Part shown: positions 34,641 to 46,439 of the stretch, in pieces | Layout of the letters: each line of letters begins with the position of its first letter | How positions within the stretch are numbered: the stretch's first letter is position 1 | Source: Ascidia mentula | Lineage: Eukaryota; Chordata; Ascidiacea; Phlebobranchia; Ascidiidae | Length of the DNA stretch: 64,000 bases | Direction: 5' to 3' | Assembly: GCA_947561715.1 (NCBI GenBank) | Contig: OX387202.1 | Span: forward strand, 6,771,001-6,835,000 | Notes under the pieces: model-generated | Told to the model about the DNA's origin: nothing | Database searches by the model: none | Seen by the model: the letters and a program-made list of their open reading frames with translations, nothing else | Position numbers and translations under genes: made by a program

Positions 34641-36121
34641 TTGGAAATTGAACAATAGTAACCTTAACACGCTGGCAATTAATGCCCTCTAGTACATTGG
34701 TGCGTTTTAAACCACAAACACGTATTGTGCAGCGTCATTCGTTTGGAATTGACGTCGTGTGCGTTCAACCGCCTTTGATGTGTGAGCAACTGTTATGAGG
34801 GAGTAAGAATGTGCCCGCAATTGCATACTTTCTGTGCACAATATTCTGCTTGGATGCAACCACCAAAACTTTTGGTCACTGAATCCACTGAGACAATGAA
34901 AAGCGTATACACAGAGTTATAGCGTACAAACTACATGAAGGGAATGCTGGTAAAACATGGGAAGGCAGCGAACATACTGCGTTTATCAGATGCTTACATA
35001 CTGATATTTACTTTCTGATTTTGCAATTGAACAAAAACATTTCATGGTCTGTGTTGAACTTTTTGTGAGAGAAATTAGTGCAAATACCATCAAAAGACTA
35101 AAAAACAGCAAGGATATTACTGCTGCTTGTTAAACTAGTACCGGAAATGCGACTTTTGATGTGCGTGCTGGTAATGCTACAACATTTTGGATAGCTTTTA
35201 TGGACAGACAAGTTAAATCTTCTTACGTGTCAGCTGGCATCCTTTTGGTTTGTGATCATTCAGTTATCTTATTATATTCGATTGTATTCAAATTTTAGTC
35301 GTTGATTAATCGTGCAGTTCCACACGAATAGTAAGTTAACAAATTCCCGACGTTACAATTCGCAAGCCATCAGGAAGTCACGTATTCTTATTACATTCAA
35401 CTTGTTTTTATTAAGTTATTGAGCTCCTGCACCTATGAAATTGCTGGTATAGAAGTTTTGATTGCAGCTTATTGCCTGGTTATTTAGCTGTCATCAAACT
35501 ACACTAACGAGATCCAATAGATGGAAACAGTGGCCCTGCCTGAACCTATTTGATTTTTGTAACTCCTCTCCTCATTCATAGTTTCGTTTTTTATATGGAG
35601 GTGAAATTCTCAAAAACTACCTTAAAAGCTTTCGAATCCCCAAAATCAACACTAAAACAAAGCACGTTCGTGTTTTGCGACGCACTATTTCCTTCCTAAT
35701 GGGTCATACTTTGGCACATTTAATTGTTTAGTTCGTACCAAATTATATAAAAAAAATCCATAAACTGACTTCTTGCAAATGTTTGGGCCTCATCAGTGCA
35801 GCTACAGTAACCGAGTCTTTTCAGCAAAAATTCTTGTTAAAATGCATTTTTAGCATTGGCTTGATTGACATGCTATTTTAAACCTTGATTTTTAAGTTGA
35901 GAAACCCATGGTTTTAACAAAACTTTTAACGGACCTGAGTCGTGTGCAAAAAACAGTTTTACTGTGTGGTCGGCAGTATGCTTGAGTGATTTACCTGATG
36001 TTTGCTTTGTCCTGAACAAACAGAGTGATTCGTTAGTTGCAACGGACGTCTGAACTATCTGCTGTTTTGATGAAGAAGTTTATCTGTTAGCTAAGCTTCG
36101 GCTTTGTAGTATTCTTGTATC
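34641..36121. other. Upstream region of gene C
   Basis: No gene. It is duplicated at 49141-50697 upstream of D with several indels. A hammerhead-like relic lies at about 35786-35810 (minus strand): helix I and the CTGATGA core are present, but the GAAA side is lost. The final 130 bases before 36122 match the upstream DNA of all other copies, so the promoter and 5' leader should be there. Confidence 0.45.
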
Positions 36122-39100
36122 ATGGATGAATTGGAGAGCGTAAGTTTATTGACTTCATTCTTTTTCGTGTAGTTTTAATATAGGCTATTGCACATACAAC
36201 CTGATTTAGTGAGAAATTTTTCATATAATTGGTGCAGCTCAATTATTTCAATGCATTTAACAGAGTAGTAACCGTATGTTGAAATCTACTTTTACGATGC
36301 TACATGCAATCTTTTAAAATATAATTAGTACAAGTGAACCATAGATCAAAGTTTAAACCACCCAGTGCTCATGTATCAGTATTGTTATTTTTGAAGTAAA
36401 CTTCATTAAAAAAGATTTTCTTGAATTGCAGCTTCGGGAATTCGACCCTGTAGATATTTCGCTCGATGTCGATTCTTGCGAGGTTGGAAATGGAAGTTTT
36501 GGCGTTGTACTGCTTGGACGACATAAAGTGTTAAGTCTTGTTGCAATGAAGTGCTTCAATATTACTGATGGCGGAAGACAAAAGGCAAACATATTGAGAC
36601 GGTAAGTTTTCAAAACTTGTACTTGATACAGTCAGACCATACTCATTAACACGCATTTCATTCATACGATTTTGCACATAACAGGATACAAAGGGAATTC
36701 AACCTACTTCAGCAAGCAAGCCATGACTGTATTGCGCGAGTATACGGCTGGGCAAAATGGCCTTTCAACATGGCCATCGTTTTGTAGTATTACCAAGGTG
36801 GAAATCTCAGAGATCTACTTGCTGACGAAAACATCACCATTGGAATGACCCTGCGTCTTCGGTTTGCCGTTGAAATAGCACCTGGCAATGCTGTCATTCA
36901 CAACATATTTTCCGACAAGCGGTTGATACACGGCGACCTCAAACCGGGGAATGTGCTTTTCACTATAACGCTACACTGCAAAATATCGGATTTCGGATGT
37001 GCCGAGATCGCCAACTACACAGGATCCACATCTTCGTCAGATCGACCTCTCGCTCGAAGGTGGAACATGACGATGCAATTTGCTGCACCAGAAAAATTCA
37101 ACAACTTCAATTTGAAACCTTCGAAAGAACAGGATGTTTACAGCTATGGAGTGGTTCTTTATACAATGTTGACTCGTCAGCCACCCTTTGTCAACATCAG
37201 CGACCCCGAGGGTTTCAAAAGAGCAGTCAAAAATGGTCTTCGTCCAGATTGTTTGGGATTCCCAGCAATTGAAGCGTTGCTAAGTGACGCGGATAAAGAA
37301 ATCATGCGGCTTCTTGCAAGTGATATGAAAAGATGTTGGCATGCCAACCCATCCTTAAGACCAGATATAATCAGTGTTCGTGATAGATTTGACAGTTACT
37401 TTACCAAGCAAGATCCGGTGGTGGTGGCTGAACAGGTCACAACTGCACTCAGAGGTATACAAGTGGAAACGCCGTGTTTTGATACAAACCATCAAAGACT
37501 GGCACGTTTACACCAGTTTTCGTCCGAATCAAAAACCTTTACCAGTAAGTATTAAATTTCCCAGCTTATGATTGAGATATTTTAAAAGTTTTGAATTTGA
37601 AACATATTTTAGATATGGAAGTACGACAAGAAAGCTCATCAACAGCGCTGGTGGGTCAAAATTTGCATACATGTATACACATCACAAGACAAAATCATGT
37701 TCAAAAGTAAACTTCATGTAAAATTTAGATTTTGAGGCTGTTGTTCGAATCGACAATACGTGGCTTCCCGAAGTAGTCTATAGTAAGTGTCTTCTTAGTT
37801 TTGTGCAGGTATTTGAATTGGCAATTTTTAGCGCGTAACAAATATTCTGTTTGCCTGTATAATTGTTGTGGAGATGATGGAAACACAATTCCCAAACCCT
37901 TTTTCGTAAGTTTGTCAATTCGTTGAAAAACAATCCGTTTCTGAGTGTACTAGGCACAATTTTTGATAAAGGGCCATAGGTTGTCGACCCCATGCCTCGC
38001 TGATATGCAAACAATAAAAACGTTGATAAAATTCGACCTTTGAGCCAGACAAACATAATCTGATTTCTTTAAACGAGTGGTGCACACATAAGGGCACGCG
38101 TAAGGCAAACTGCTGGTCACAAAATGACACGCGGGCTTTCATCTAGAATGTAGAAAATATTCTCTGCAAGTAGGTTTTAAGACAGCATCCCTAAAAAAGG
38201 TTACCAACATGTTTGGCACGCGATAGATAGTAATAAAAAACGGCACTAATCACTGTTGAGTTGTGTACCCTTCTTTAGGATAAACATGTCACTCATTTTA
38301 CATTGCCATGTTCAAATAGATTCGGTTAACTGAAGTGCAGTGCAATGAACCTAACAGCACTTGTATGGTATTACGACGGCATAGGGGAAAAAAGACGTTG
38401 TGTTGTAATTTGCGTACGATGTGATGCAACAACTTTAATTGAGTAATTTCTTTGTGTTTCCATTAGGTAATCAATCTTTCATTTAGGGGAAGAAAATGAA
38501 TCGAGGGACGAAACCATTCCCAAGAAAACTTCTGGTAATGACGTCATGTTAACATTACTGTTGCGAGGTTGGGTCGCATAACCAACCAGTTGCTATAACA
38601 ACGAATACAAAAAATGCTTTAACGCGAATATATTTGGCCAAAGTATTGAGTAATCTGTTTAGACGACTGCTAATGGTATCAATTATAACAATGCACATTT
38701 TCTTCGGCTGTTTGCAATTTTACAACTCAATGAACAACGTTTTAACTTCTGTTTTTTTGTGTGTTTTTCAACATTTTCAACATGTTAATTTAGCTGCTTG
38801 ATCCCTTGTAGTAATTTAAGTGTTTATTACAAATAACATCAAATGCAATTTTTTTTTTTAAAGCTGTTTCCCGACCCGAGACGTGTATGATAGAAACGTG
38901 AGCTTAGTTATAATAGTACAGCTCATAAAGTATGTTGTTTGCAGGCACTTCAAAATACAGAAATAAAGTTCCTTTGCTGGAAGCTCTGCAGTCTGGAGGT
39001 ATTTTTCTATTTATTTGAACTAAACGTTTTAGGCATCTAAATATTGGTTTTTATTTGCTTGTAGGTCATATGACGGTTGGCCAAAAACAGCTGCAAGAAG

Positions 39101-39872
39101 CTTTAAATAAATACGATGAAAGCGTGAAAAAGGGAAATTGGTCAAATGCTAATTCGTGCTTGCATCAACTATCTCAACTTCTCCACGACAACTTTCAATC
39201 AACTGCAGAAGAATTGAAGAAATTAGCCGACGATTACCGCTTCGAAAAAATTTTCGATCGGGCTCAGGCCTTCTATTACCTTTCTGCTGAAATGTTTGCT
39301 TGTTATGCAAACAAGTCAAATGCAGCAGTGGGGGTTAGAATGTGCCTCGGTGGTTTGAAGGAAATCAACAAACATGTGAGAGAAACAAACTCCATTGGTC
39401 GGTCGATGTGGCAACAACATGTCATTCCAATTATGAGGAGCTTTGTGGTAAAAATTGAAAACATGGAAGACCTAAGCGAACGTGACAGGGTCATTAATCA
39501 AACGTGGTGCATGCAGTTTACTGCTTACTGCTATCTTTTAATTCCTGATTTTGCATCAGCTGGGCCGATATTGGAAGAAGCCATTCACTTAATGAAATCC
39601 ACGTTTGGTGATGATGCTTGCAAATACCACGTGTTAGGACATTGTGTCTGCAACCTTGCCTCAGTGTATGGACGTCAAAAACGTTCTCAGGAATCCCTGA
39701 ATCTTTATGCGGAAGCTGTTGATATTTACACTAAGGCTGAGTATATCAGCGAAGAATACAGAAGTATCGTAATAGTGAAAACCAGGAGAAACAGATCAAA
39801 TGAGATTTCTTCTCAAAAGTATAAGAGATGGTATAAGGCATTTGGGCCAAATACAATTAACCCTATGATGTG
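36122..39872 (+). pseudogene. Kinase-TPR gene C, broken in several places
   Basis: Recognisable exons are 36122-36139, 36432-36601, 36685-37544, 37613-37672, 37729-37782, 38487-38534, 38945-38998 and 39065-39872. Relative to B and E there are five lesions: a TAG stop at 36785-36787 replacing the Glu codon in the kinase; loss of the acceptor of the exon near 37870-37910; about 350 inserted bases at 37926-38281; no exon equivalent to 23071-23024; and a truncated exon near 38872. The TPR exon is open and ends with a different tail (KRWYKAFGPNTINPMM). A TPR-only product from a downstream start is conceivable, but the gene cannot make the fusion. Confidence 0.85.
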
Positions 39873-40500
39873 AAGTTTGTTACTTTCCAAACATTGATTA
39901 AAAGTTGTAGTTTCTTTACGAAAATAAAAACAGTTTGCAATGAAAAGATCCTTTGACAAATCTGCTTTCAGTAAAAAGTTCAATCGTTTTAAAATTGAAT
40001 GGTTGAATTTGAAATAATATAATATTATATGGCACTTTAAAGTTGAGTTGCAATGAGACGTACACTTTTTGCAGCGTCAAATATCAACATTTTCTTGATT
40101 TGTAAAACTGTAAGATAGCCTGAAAAGTTTCGGAAAGATGCTAAAGCCTCAGGAAGCAGCACAACTATTTTTGTCGTATTTTATGTTTCATATTGAATAC
40201 CAACCAGGATTAATCAAATGTAAGTGTCTCAAAACAAGCAAAAAAATGGGAATGAAACAAGTAATACCACAAACAGAAAACATATAATTGCGAAATGAGG
40301 TTATATTTGTGTCACTTTGCAGAAGATGGGGGTGGTATCAACCCTTTTTCCAAAAGGTGTCATAGGTGGTTATAATCAGTTAGTGGGATTTAACCGGTTC
40401 GACCCCAATATGACATGCTGCTAGTGAGAAAAACGAACAGTTGAACCCACCTCTGGGTATAATTCGTTTAATGTTCAGTGATCGACAAATGTGTTTGGAA
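39873..40500 (+). repeat. Left arm of palindromic unit junction (C side)
   Basis: The 3' flank of C, including GGTGTCATAGG and the CCTCTGGGTATAATTCG block, is repeated inverted at 42750-43345. The arms enclose about 2.25 kb. This is the junction where two array units meet tail to tail. Confidence 0.7.
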
Positions 40501-40849
40501 AATAAAAATGTTTTTTTTAAATCAGGAGGAAAAAAAGGATTTTTTGTTGACGTGTTTAATTTGTTTTAATAGCGCACTATTGTTCTATGATTATAGAAGT
40601 ACCGATAAAACCTAAAAAACCTTTGCACTACATTTCATTAACAGGTTGCAATGACCAAGTTTCACGATAATTGGCAACGTGAAACGTTCCAAAAGCGATA
40701 TAAGCTGGTTTTATTTCACGTTCATAACAGAGATACCCAATTGTGACTTGAATATGAAAATAAACATTCATGCACATCTACGTCAGCGCGGGGCCATTGG
40801 TTGGTTGTATTTTAACCAACTCAGTACTTGGGTGCAAAATAACTGGAGC

Positions 40850-41005
40850 AAAGCTAGGATGCTGTTAATCATAAGTAAACGTTTTTTTTCTATTCATCAT
40901 CAGTACACGCTTTTCTGAAACCAGTTCATTGTAGTAGTACTGATGATGAACCAAGTATAAGTTCGAAACGTTTACCTAGAAAATGATTAACAGCATCTTA
41001 GCTTT
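40850..41005. mobile_element. 156-bp fold-back MITE
   Basis: The ends AAAGCTAGGATGCTGTTAATC and its near-complement at 40984-41005 are inverted repeats. A second inner pair (TTCATCATCAGTAC at about 40899 and GTACTGATGATGAA at about 40937) makes the element fold on itself. It contains CTGATGATGAAC...GTTCGAAAC, which resembles a hammerhead core with one extra base. No target duplication is clear. Confidence 0.55.
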
Positions 41006-41789
41006 GGCTTTTCTTTTCAAAGTAACTCAGTACTATTTTCACAAACATAATACTGTGGCAAAAAAAAAACGTAACGAAGAATTCGCTGTAGAAGTTTTTA
41101 TGAATTGGATTGGGTGGTGGCGATCACAGAATCCCAAATGTTTTTTTGACAAGCAGCGCAAAAACTAAAAAAGATTTTAAAGTACTTAGAAGGACAAAAC
41201 AATTAATGCTGGAAGATTCCCATTAGTCGATGTTAGGTTTGGTTGTTGGTCTCTGGTCTATATTTTGTATTATGTGGCAGTCAAAAAAGTATATGATTTC
41301 CTCATGGAAGGTTGTAGTTAATCGCGTTTTGCAGTTTCCAAAGGTAAATTGATTTGGCCACGAATTTATAATCGAACTTACTCAGCTACGCCATGATACA
41401 ATATTTGGTTATAGACACGTACGATATTTTCACTGACGAATCTATAGGATTGTTGGAACAGACAATGCCAGAACCCTAAGTCCAGAGTTGCAATTTTTAC
41501 CCTTTTGGAAACCAAGTCGGATAAAAACATGGTGTTTTATATCTATATGAATAAGAACTGATGATGCTTAATAAAGCAAAACATGTTTTCTAAAACTTGA
41601 AGCGTTGACACAAAGTTGTCATAGTAATATTTGATATTGTTTTCTATCGGTTTGAACTGACACAAATTTACCGATTCACAATGTTTAATGAAATTTGCAT
41701 AAACTACATGCAGTGTTGCTGAGAAATCAGGAATAATTGCATCGCTGATGCATTATTTGGTATTTTCTCTGTATATGTGGTGGTGTAGT

Positions 41790-41900
41790 TATCTTACAGA
41801 CAATAATTTTGTTTGAGACCTTTTAGGTCGAAACAGTGGCCATCTGTCTGCAGCTTACACAATAATTTTTTTTGAGGGAATTTAGGTCGAAACAGCTCAC
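41790..41900 (+). repeat. Tandem degenerate hammerhead-type units
   Basis: GACCTTTTAGGTCGAAACAG at 41817-41836, then CTGTCTGCAGCT and an AATAATTTTTTTT tail, reproduces helix II, the GAAA, helix III and the cleavage site of the ribozyme at 43233. The CTGATGA strand is lost. A second partial unit (TTTAGGTCGAAACAG) begins about 65 bases later, so the units are arranged in tandem. Confidence 0.55.
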
Positions 41901-42159
41901 TATCAAAACATTACAGGCTGTTATGCTTATAAATAATTTTCTTGTTTAACTCATAAAAGGTAATTTGTACTCTACTATGAGTTTGCTGAAGCGATGCACA
42001 AAAATATTTTGACAGTTTCAAACAATTAGTCTATATTTACCTTGATAGAATTCATTAAATTAAGTATTTAAGTAAGCCCCGCTTTGCTGGAACTTTTCCC
42101 TATACGGTTGCAGCTTAAATGTGCGTTTTAACTTCGTTCTTCAAAGAGGGACTGACCGT

Positions 42160-42740
42160 CTGCCACAAATTAACTTGCTGGAAGGCGAGGTTCCGTTCTA
42201 ATAATTATGGCGAGGCACTATACAACATGCATCACACGAAACGCAAAGGAAAAAGGGAACTTCACCAAGCTAAAAAAGGTGGTTCGTGAAGTAACGAGAT
42301 ACCTTGTTGCCGAGAACAGGAAAATACTGCTTCCTGTCGTTGACGACTAAGGTAATCTGTTGGTCGGTTTTGCCAAAGAATATCAGTGTCAGGTGGTCGT
42401 AAAAGTGTAAAGACCCCACGAAGCATTTATTGTCGACTTTACAGAACGCAAAAATGACAGATCAATACCCTAATGGTATGATGTCTTTACACTCACTGTT
42501 ATCAAAAACGTTTTTGAACCTAATGGAGTCACTGATTATAGTAGGCTACATTAGTATGTTACAACGAAAATGTGGGTTGGTGAGTTTAGTGCGAAGTTTA
42601 ATGCTTTAACATCATGCTAACAATGTGCCTTCCTGTGTAAACGCTCTATGACGCTGCCCAATGAGCGTTCCAAATAAGCAACATTACGAAATGAATTGTA
42701 AAGCTTAATTATCTACATGAGCGTATTTGAATAAAAATAT
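42160..42740 (+). pseudogene. Degenerate relic of the receptor upstream region
   Basis: Read on the plus strand, this resembles the reverse complement of the region upstream of L1 (about 28900-29400), including the ACCCCACGAAGCATTTATTG block and the ATGACAGATC start-exon block followed by GTATG. The main receptor exon is absent. It suggests a further receptor copy in opposite orientation once stood at this junction. Confidence 0.5.
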
Positions 42741-43133
42741 TTCTATATTCCAAACACAATTGTCAATCACTGAACATTAAACGAATTATACCCAGAGGTG
42801 GGTTCAACTGTTCGTTTATCTCACTAGCAGCATGTCATATTGGGGTCGATATATGTAGACAAAAGATTGACACAAGCAAAAATCGCAAATTGGTTCAAAC
42901 CGGTTAAATCCCATTACAGATTATACCCACCTATGACACCTTTTGGTAAAAAGGGTTGATACTACCCCCATGCTCTACAAAGTGAATATAACCTCATTTC
43001 GCCAATATATGTGTACTGTTTGTGGTATTACTTATTTTATCCCCATTTTTTGTTTCGGATTGACCAATCAGAACAAAAGCGTATTTTTATTTAAATTTAA
43101 ACATACACAAACTGTTGCATACAGTATAGAAGT

Positions 43134-43314
43134 CAGTATAGGGTACCCTGCAGATCGACGTTGACCGAAAGGTACCACAAAGTGGAGAGTAGTGTGCCTG
43201 CTAGTGTAAAAGCTAGCACAGTGCCACACAACAGCTGCACTGATGAGACCTAACAGGTCGAAACAGTGCATGTACACCCTGTCTGCAGCTATGCAATAAT
43301 ACGGCTTTTTTGCA
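43134..43314 (+). mobile_element. 181-bp retroposed element carrying a hammerhead ribozyme
   Basis: A perfect 16-bp duplication CATACAGTATAGAAGT at 43118-43133 and 43315-43330 flanks 181 bases. The insert ends ACGGCTTTTTTGCA. The size of the duplication and the T-run fit target-primed reverse transcription. Related copies end similarly (GGCTTTTTT). No protein is encoded; no clear pol III boxes were found. Confidence 0.8.
43233..43290 (+). ncRNA. Type I hammerhead ribozyme
   Basis: All conserved parts are present in order. Helix I is AGCTGCA (43233-43239) pairing with TGCAGCT (43284-43290). The core is CTGATGA (43240-43246). Helix II is GACCT-AAC-AGGTC (43247-43259). The GAA follows (43260-43262). 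Helix III is ACAG (43263-43266) pairing with CTGT (43279-43282) around a 12-base loop. The cleavage site is after C43283 in the GTC triplet. Every core nucleotide matches the consensus. Hammerheads are known in Penelope-like elements and small retroposons of animals. Whether this copy is transcribed or cleaves is unknown. Confidence 0.85.
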
Positions 43315-43345
43315 CATACAGTATAGAAGTAATATACAAGTGTCG

Positions 43346-44662
43346 AAATAAAAAGAAGAAAGGGGTGATAAATAAAAAATAAAAGTTGATACATCCTGAC
43401 GATCAAGGCTGTTGCATAGCAACGGAAACGTTCACACTTACAACTATTTTTGCCAGAAGAGTCGTCCTATAGTAATAAATATGCCTGTGAGCATCTACAA
43501 TGAATTATGTGGATCGAGATTAGCCTTAGCACAGTAATGCTGAAGTTGGTGTGCGGTTGGTGTGCTGTTGGTTATTTGATAGTCATTGAGCTATTAGGCT
43601 GTTGTAGAGTTTTTTTAAAAGCTGTTCATTTCACTAACACTGTACTACATTTTAGAATTGAAACAGACGAAAGCTATCTTGGACCGAAAACAAAATAGCC
43701 GCCCATACCTACCAAATGCATTTCATCTAGGGTTTAAAACAAGTGCTTTGGCTTCAGGCCTTCACCCCACGAGCATACAAGGAAGTCAAGTAAACGCAGC
43801 GCGCTGTCGCATTGTGGTCAAATGCCGGGCAATTTATAACCCGATATAAAATTTCACAGCTTACGCATGTCTTGCCCACTCGAGAAAATGTGAATCAATC
43901 AAGGTTTACGATTATGTCGGCGCTTTGCATGCTAGTAACAATGTTGCATTAGTCTAATATTGAAAACTAAAAGGTATATACATTTAGTTCATTAACCACG
44001 CCATTAATAAGTAAACAGGCAATACATTCACATTCACAAAAACGAATAGAGTTAAAAATGTTTTTGGGTACCGACAAAAAACAAACAATGCCCTTGTTAT
44101 AAGAAAAAGATTAAGTCACAGCAAAACCTGGAATGTTTCAACAAAAAGTAAAGCAAGAATTATAGGGCGGTCTCAAATCGTCCATCCCTTCATTTGGCAT
44201 TTGGCAGGTAGAAATTAATTCTGTCAAGTTTGCGAAGCAATTTCTTACAATTTTACGTCAATGTGTAATGACCACGGTTCAGACCATTTCGCTTGATTAG
44301 CAGTAATGTCAATTTACATATGTGATACAAGTAGTGTATTCTAATACTTCGGTAAAACATAAATATCTGTATATTGACCTTGAAAACTGTGCAAGCAACA
44401 TTTGTGCAATTATCAAATAATTTCGCAAAAACACAAAACATGTGGTGCAATTGCAGAACCAATAAATACGTCTTTACGTGTAAAGGAAATGTTTAAGACC
44501 TGTGCCAAAAAGTTGTTTGGTGGCTTTTTTAGAATACATAAAAAATTCATGATAACACAAATCTAATCCACAAAGACGCAGTGAAATGGCCGAAAAATAA
44601 ACTATATCAGGAATAACAATGCTGCTGTTGTCTGAAGGTTACTGGTAACAAAATTGTTTATT
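43346..44662. other. Deletion scar and spacer before L2
   Basis: About 43346-43630 is not found in the other units and has no recognisable gene. From about 43630 it matches the spacer between B and L1. The 3' flank of L2 follows. No RNA gene was seen. Confidence 0.4.
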
Positions 44663-46439
44663 TTATTCGTATACTGACTCATCTTTTTGCTGTCGCGTAG
44701 ATCGACACAGTAGTTTCACAATCACGTTTTTCCACTGGTTCGTATACAAGAACGGGTTAAGGGCACTGTTAACTGGAAACAAAAACCCAATGATGCAATA
44801 CGTCACGTATTTGCTAATAGACGATTCATCTATGGACTTTGTGATCGCGATAAGTGAAATTGGAACCCAGCAAGCGAAGTCCGTCAACACAACGAGAAAT
44901 ATACGACGATGCATTGCTTTATTTTCTTGTTCTCGGGTGTTGTCTTCAGACGAACTACAACAAAAGCAGCTGCAAATGCCCCAACATTTCATAGAGGAAC
45001 CTGCGTCGAAGCCAGATGTTCGTCGTAGGATTATGGAGTAAGCGAGGGCCATGTAGAAGAAGGCAAAGAAGTTAAAACATACAATTTGCAGCAGGAACCC
45101 TAACGCCGGGTTTTGATCTGTGTTGAAATAATTAGGAAAGCAAAAACTTGTTCCACTGTAGTAAGGATAAGTCTTCAATGTTGTCTTGTTAAAAAGTTGC
45201 ATATCGTCTAAAAGCGAAAACAGTTCCTCCCAAGAACGCGACATCGGTAATACGTACGAGCAGTTGACTTTCTTCAACATTGGTTTGACTATTTTTACCA
45301 GCTCGGTGTACGTTGCTGTAAACGGGAGATCGAAGCATTCATCTTCAACATACATGCTATTGTGAAACGTGTCTTCGTTTCCAAGTAAGGGGATGCACCC
45401 TACAAACGTCCACACAATCCAAGATAGAACGAGTTGAAAGATAACAGGCTTGATTTGAACTATTTTGTACGGCCAAAGTACGCTGTACAATCTACATGAA
45501 GTAATAAGTATTAAAGTTGTAACTGAAACTTGACTGGAGACAAACGCAGTTATTCCAATTAAAGAACAAGTGTTACCGGCTTTCCATAGTTGATAATCCC
45601 GCGACAAAAGCGGTTTTCCAATTTTAGAATACAAAACCATATGAGACAAGGTAATCAACCCCGTGAAAAAATCAGCAGTGCTTAAATTTAACAATAGGAT
45701 ATTGTGGAGTGTCTTCACTCTTTCCATGACTCCAAACTTCTTGTATAGGAGAGAAATACTATTGCACATTATAAGAACGTTGCCAAACAGAGCAAATACA
45801 CCCAATGCCCATGTTATAATGTAACCAATGGTATACATCGCATCAAATCTAATACGATCTTCTCTAGGATCCAGGGCAAATCCACAGTTTAATAATTCGT
45901 TTGTTGAGATGCATTTGTTTGTCTTCACATAATGTCCCAATATACCTTGAAACCTTAACGACTTGCATTCGCCAATTGAAACGTTTCGACAGATTTTGAA
46001 CTCCTGGGGAAACTTGTCGTCGGTGGTGTTGCATAAGCTGGTACATTGACCAAAATGTGCACCTTTATGAAATATAATATAAATAATTTAGGCGTATTGA
46101 ACTAGTCGAATACTTTGAGACTACTTTCAAGAAACAAAATTATGCATTTTTTACATAGACTCATGCAGATTTAAGCTTCACAATTTAACTTGTAATGTTG
46201 CTAAAACACTCATTGGACAGAGTCATAGAGCTTTGTAATTATTTTGTTTACATATGAAGGTACATTGGTTGCATGATCTCAAAACACTAAACTTCGTGTC
46301 AACATTTATGCGAACCCACATTTTCGTTGTAACATACTTACGTTATAGCCTAATTTAATCAGTGACTCGATTACGTTTAAAAACTTTTTTGTAACAGTCA
46401 ATGTAAAGACATCCTACCATCAGGGTATAGATCTGCCAT
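44663..46439 (-). CDS. Rhodopsin-family receptor L2, near-identical to L1
   Basis: Exons 46439-46418 (MADLYPDG) and 46062-44663 give 473 residues. It differs from L1 at only a handful of positions: DAGSSMKCW for DASSTMKCW, SSSEDN for SSPKDN, an extra Leu in VKLLCRS, and a VYE terminus. All hallmark residues match L1: the GN, LSTAD, SCRLY, CWVP and NPFLY motifs and the long extracellular loop 2. The upstream 2 kb is also almost identical, so the duplication or a conversion is recent. Its usual kinase-TPR neighbour on the minus strand is missing. Confidence 0.8.

Larger units (their letters stand above)
42750..43345 (-). repeat. Right arm of palindromic unit junction; tail of a deleted kinase gene
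   Basis: Inverted copy of 39873-40500 plus 3' flank matching 21300-21420 of gene B. The kinase-TPR gene that should follow (as B does before L1) is missing. After about 43345 unrelated DNA intervenes, and at about 43630 sequence matching 26480 upstream of B resumes. Confidence 0.7.

Noticed and set aside
43394..43432. CTGACGA...GGAAACG near 43394, resembling a hammerhead core
   Set aside because: The stem between the two core strands does not begin at the required position and no helix III or cleavage triplet could be placed.
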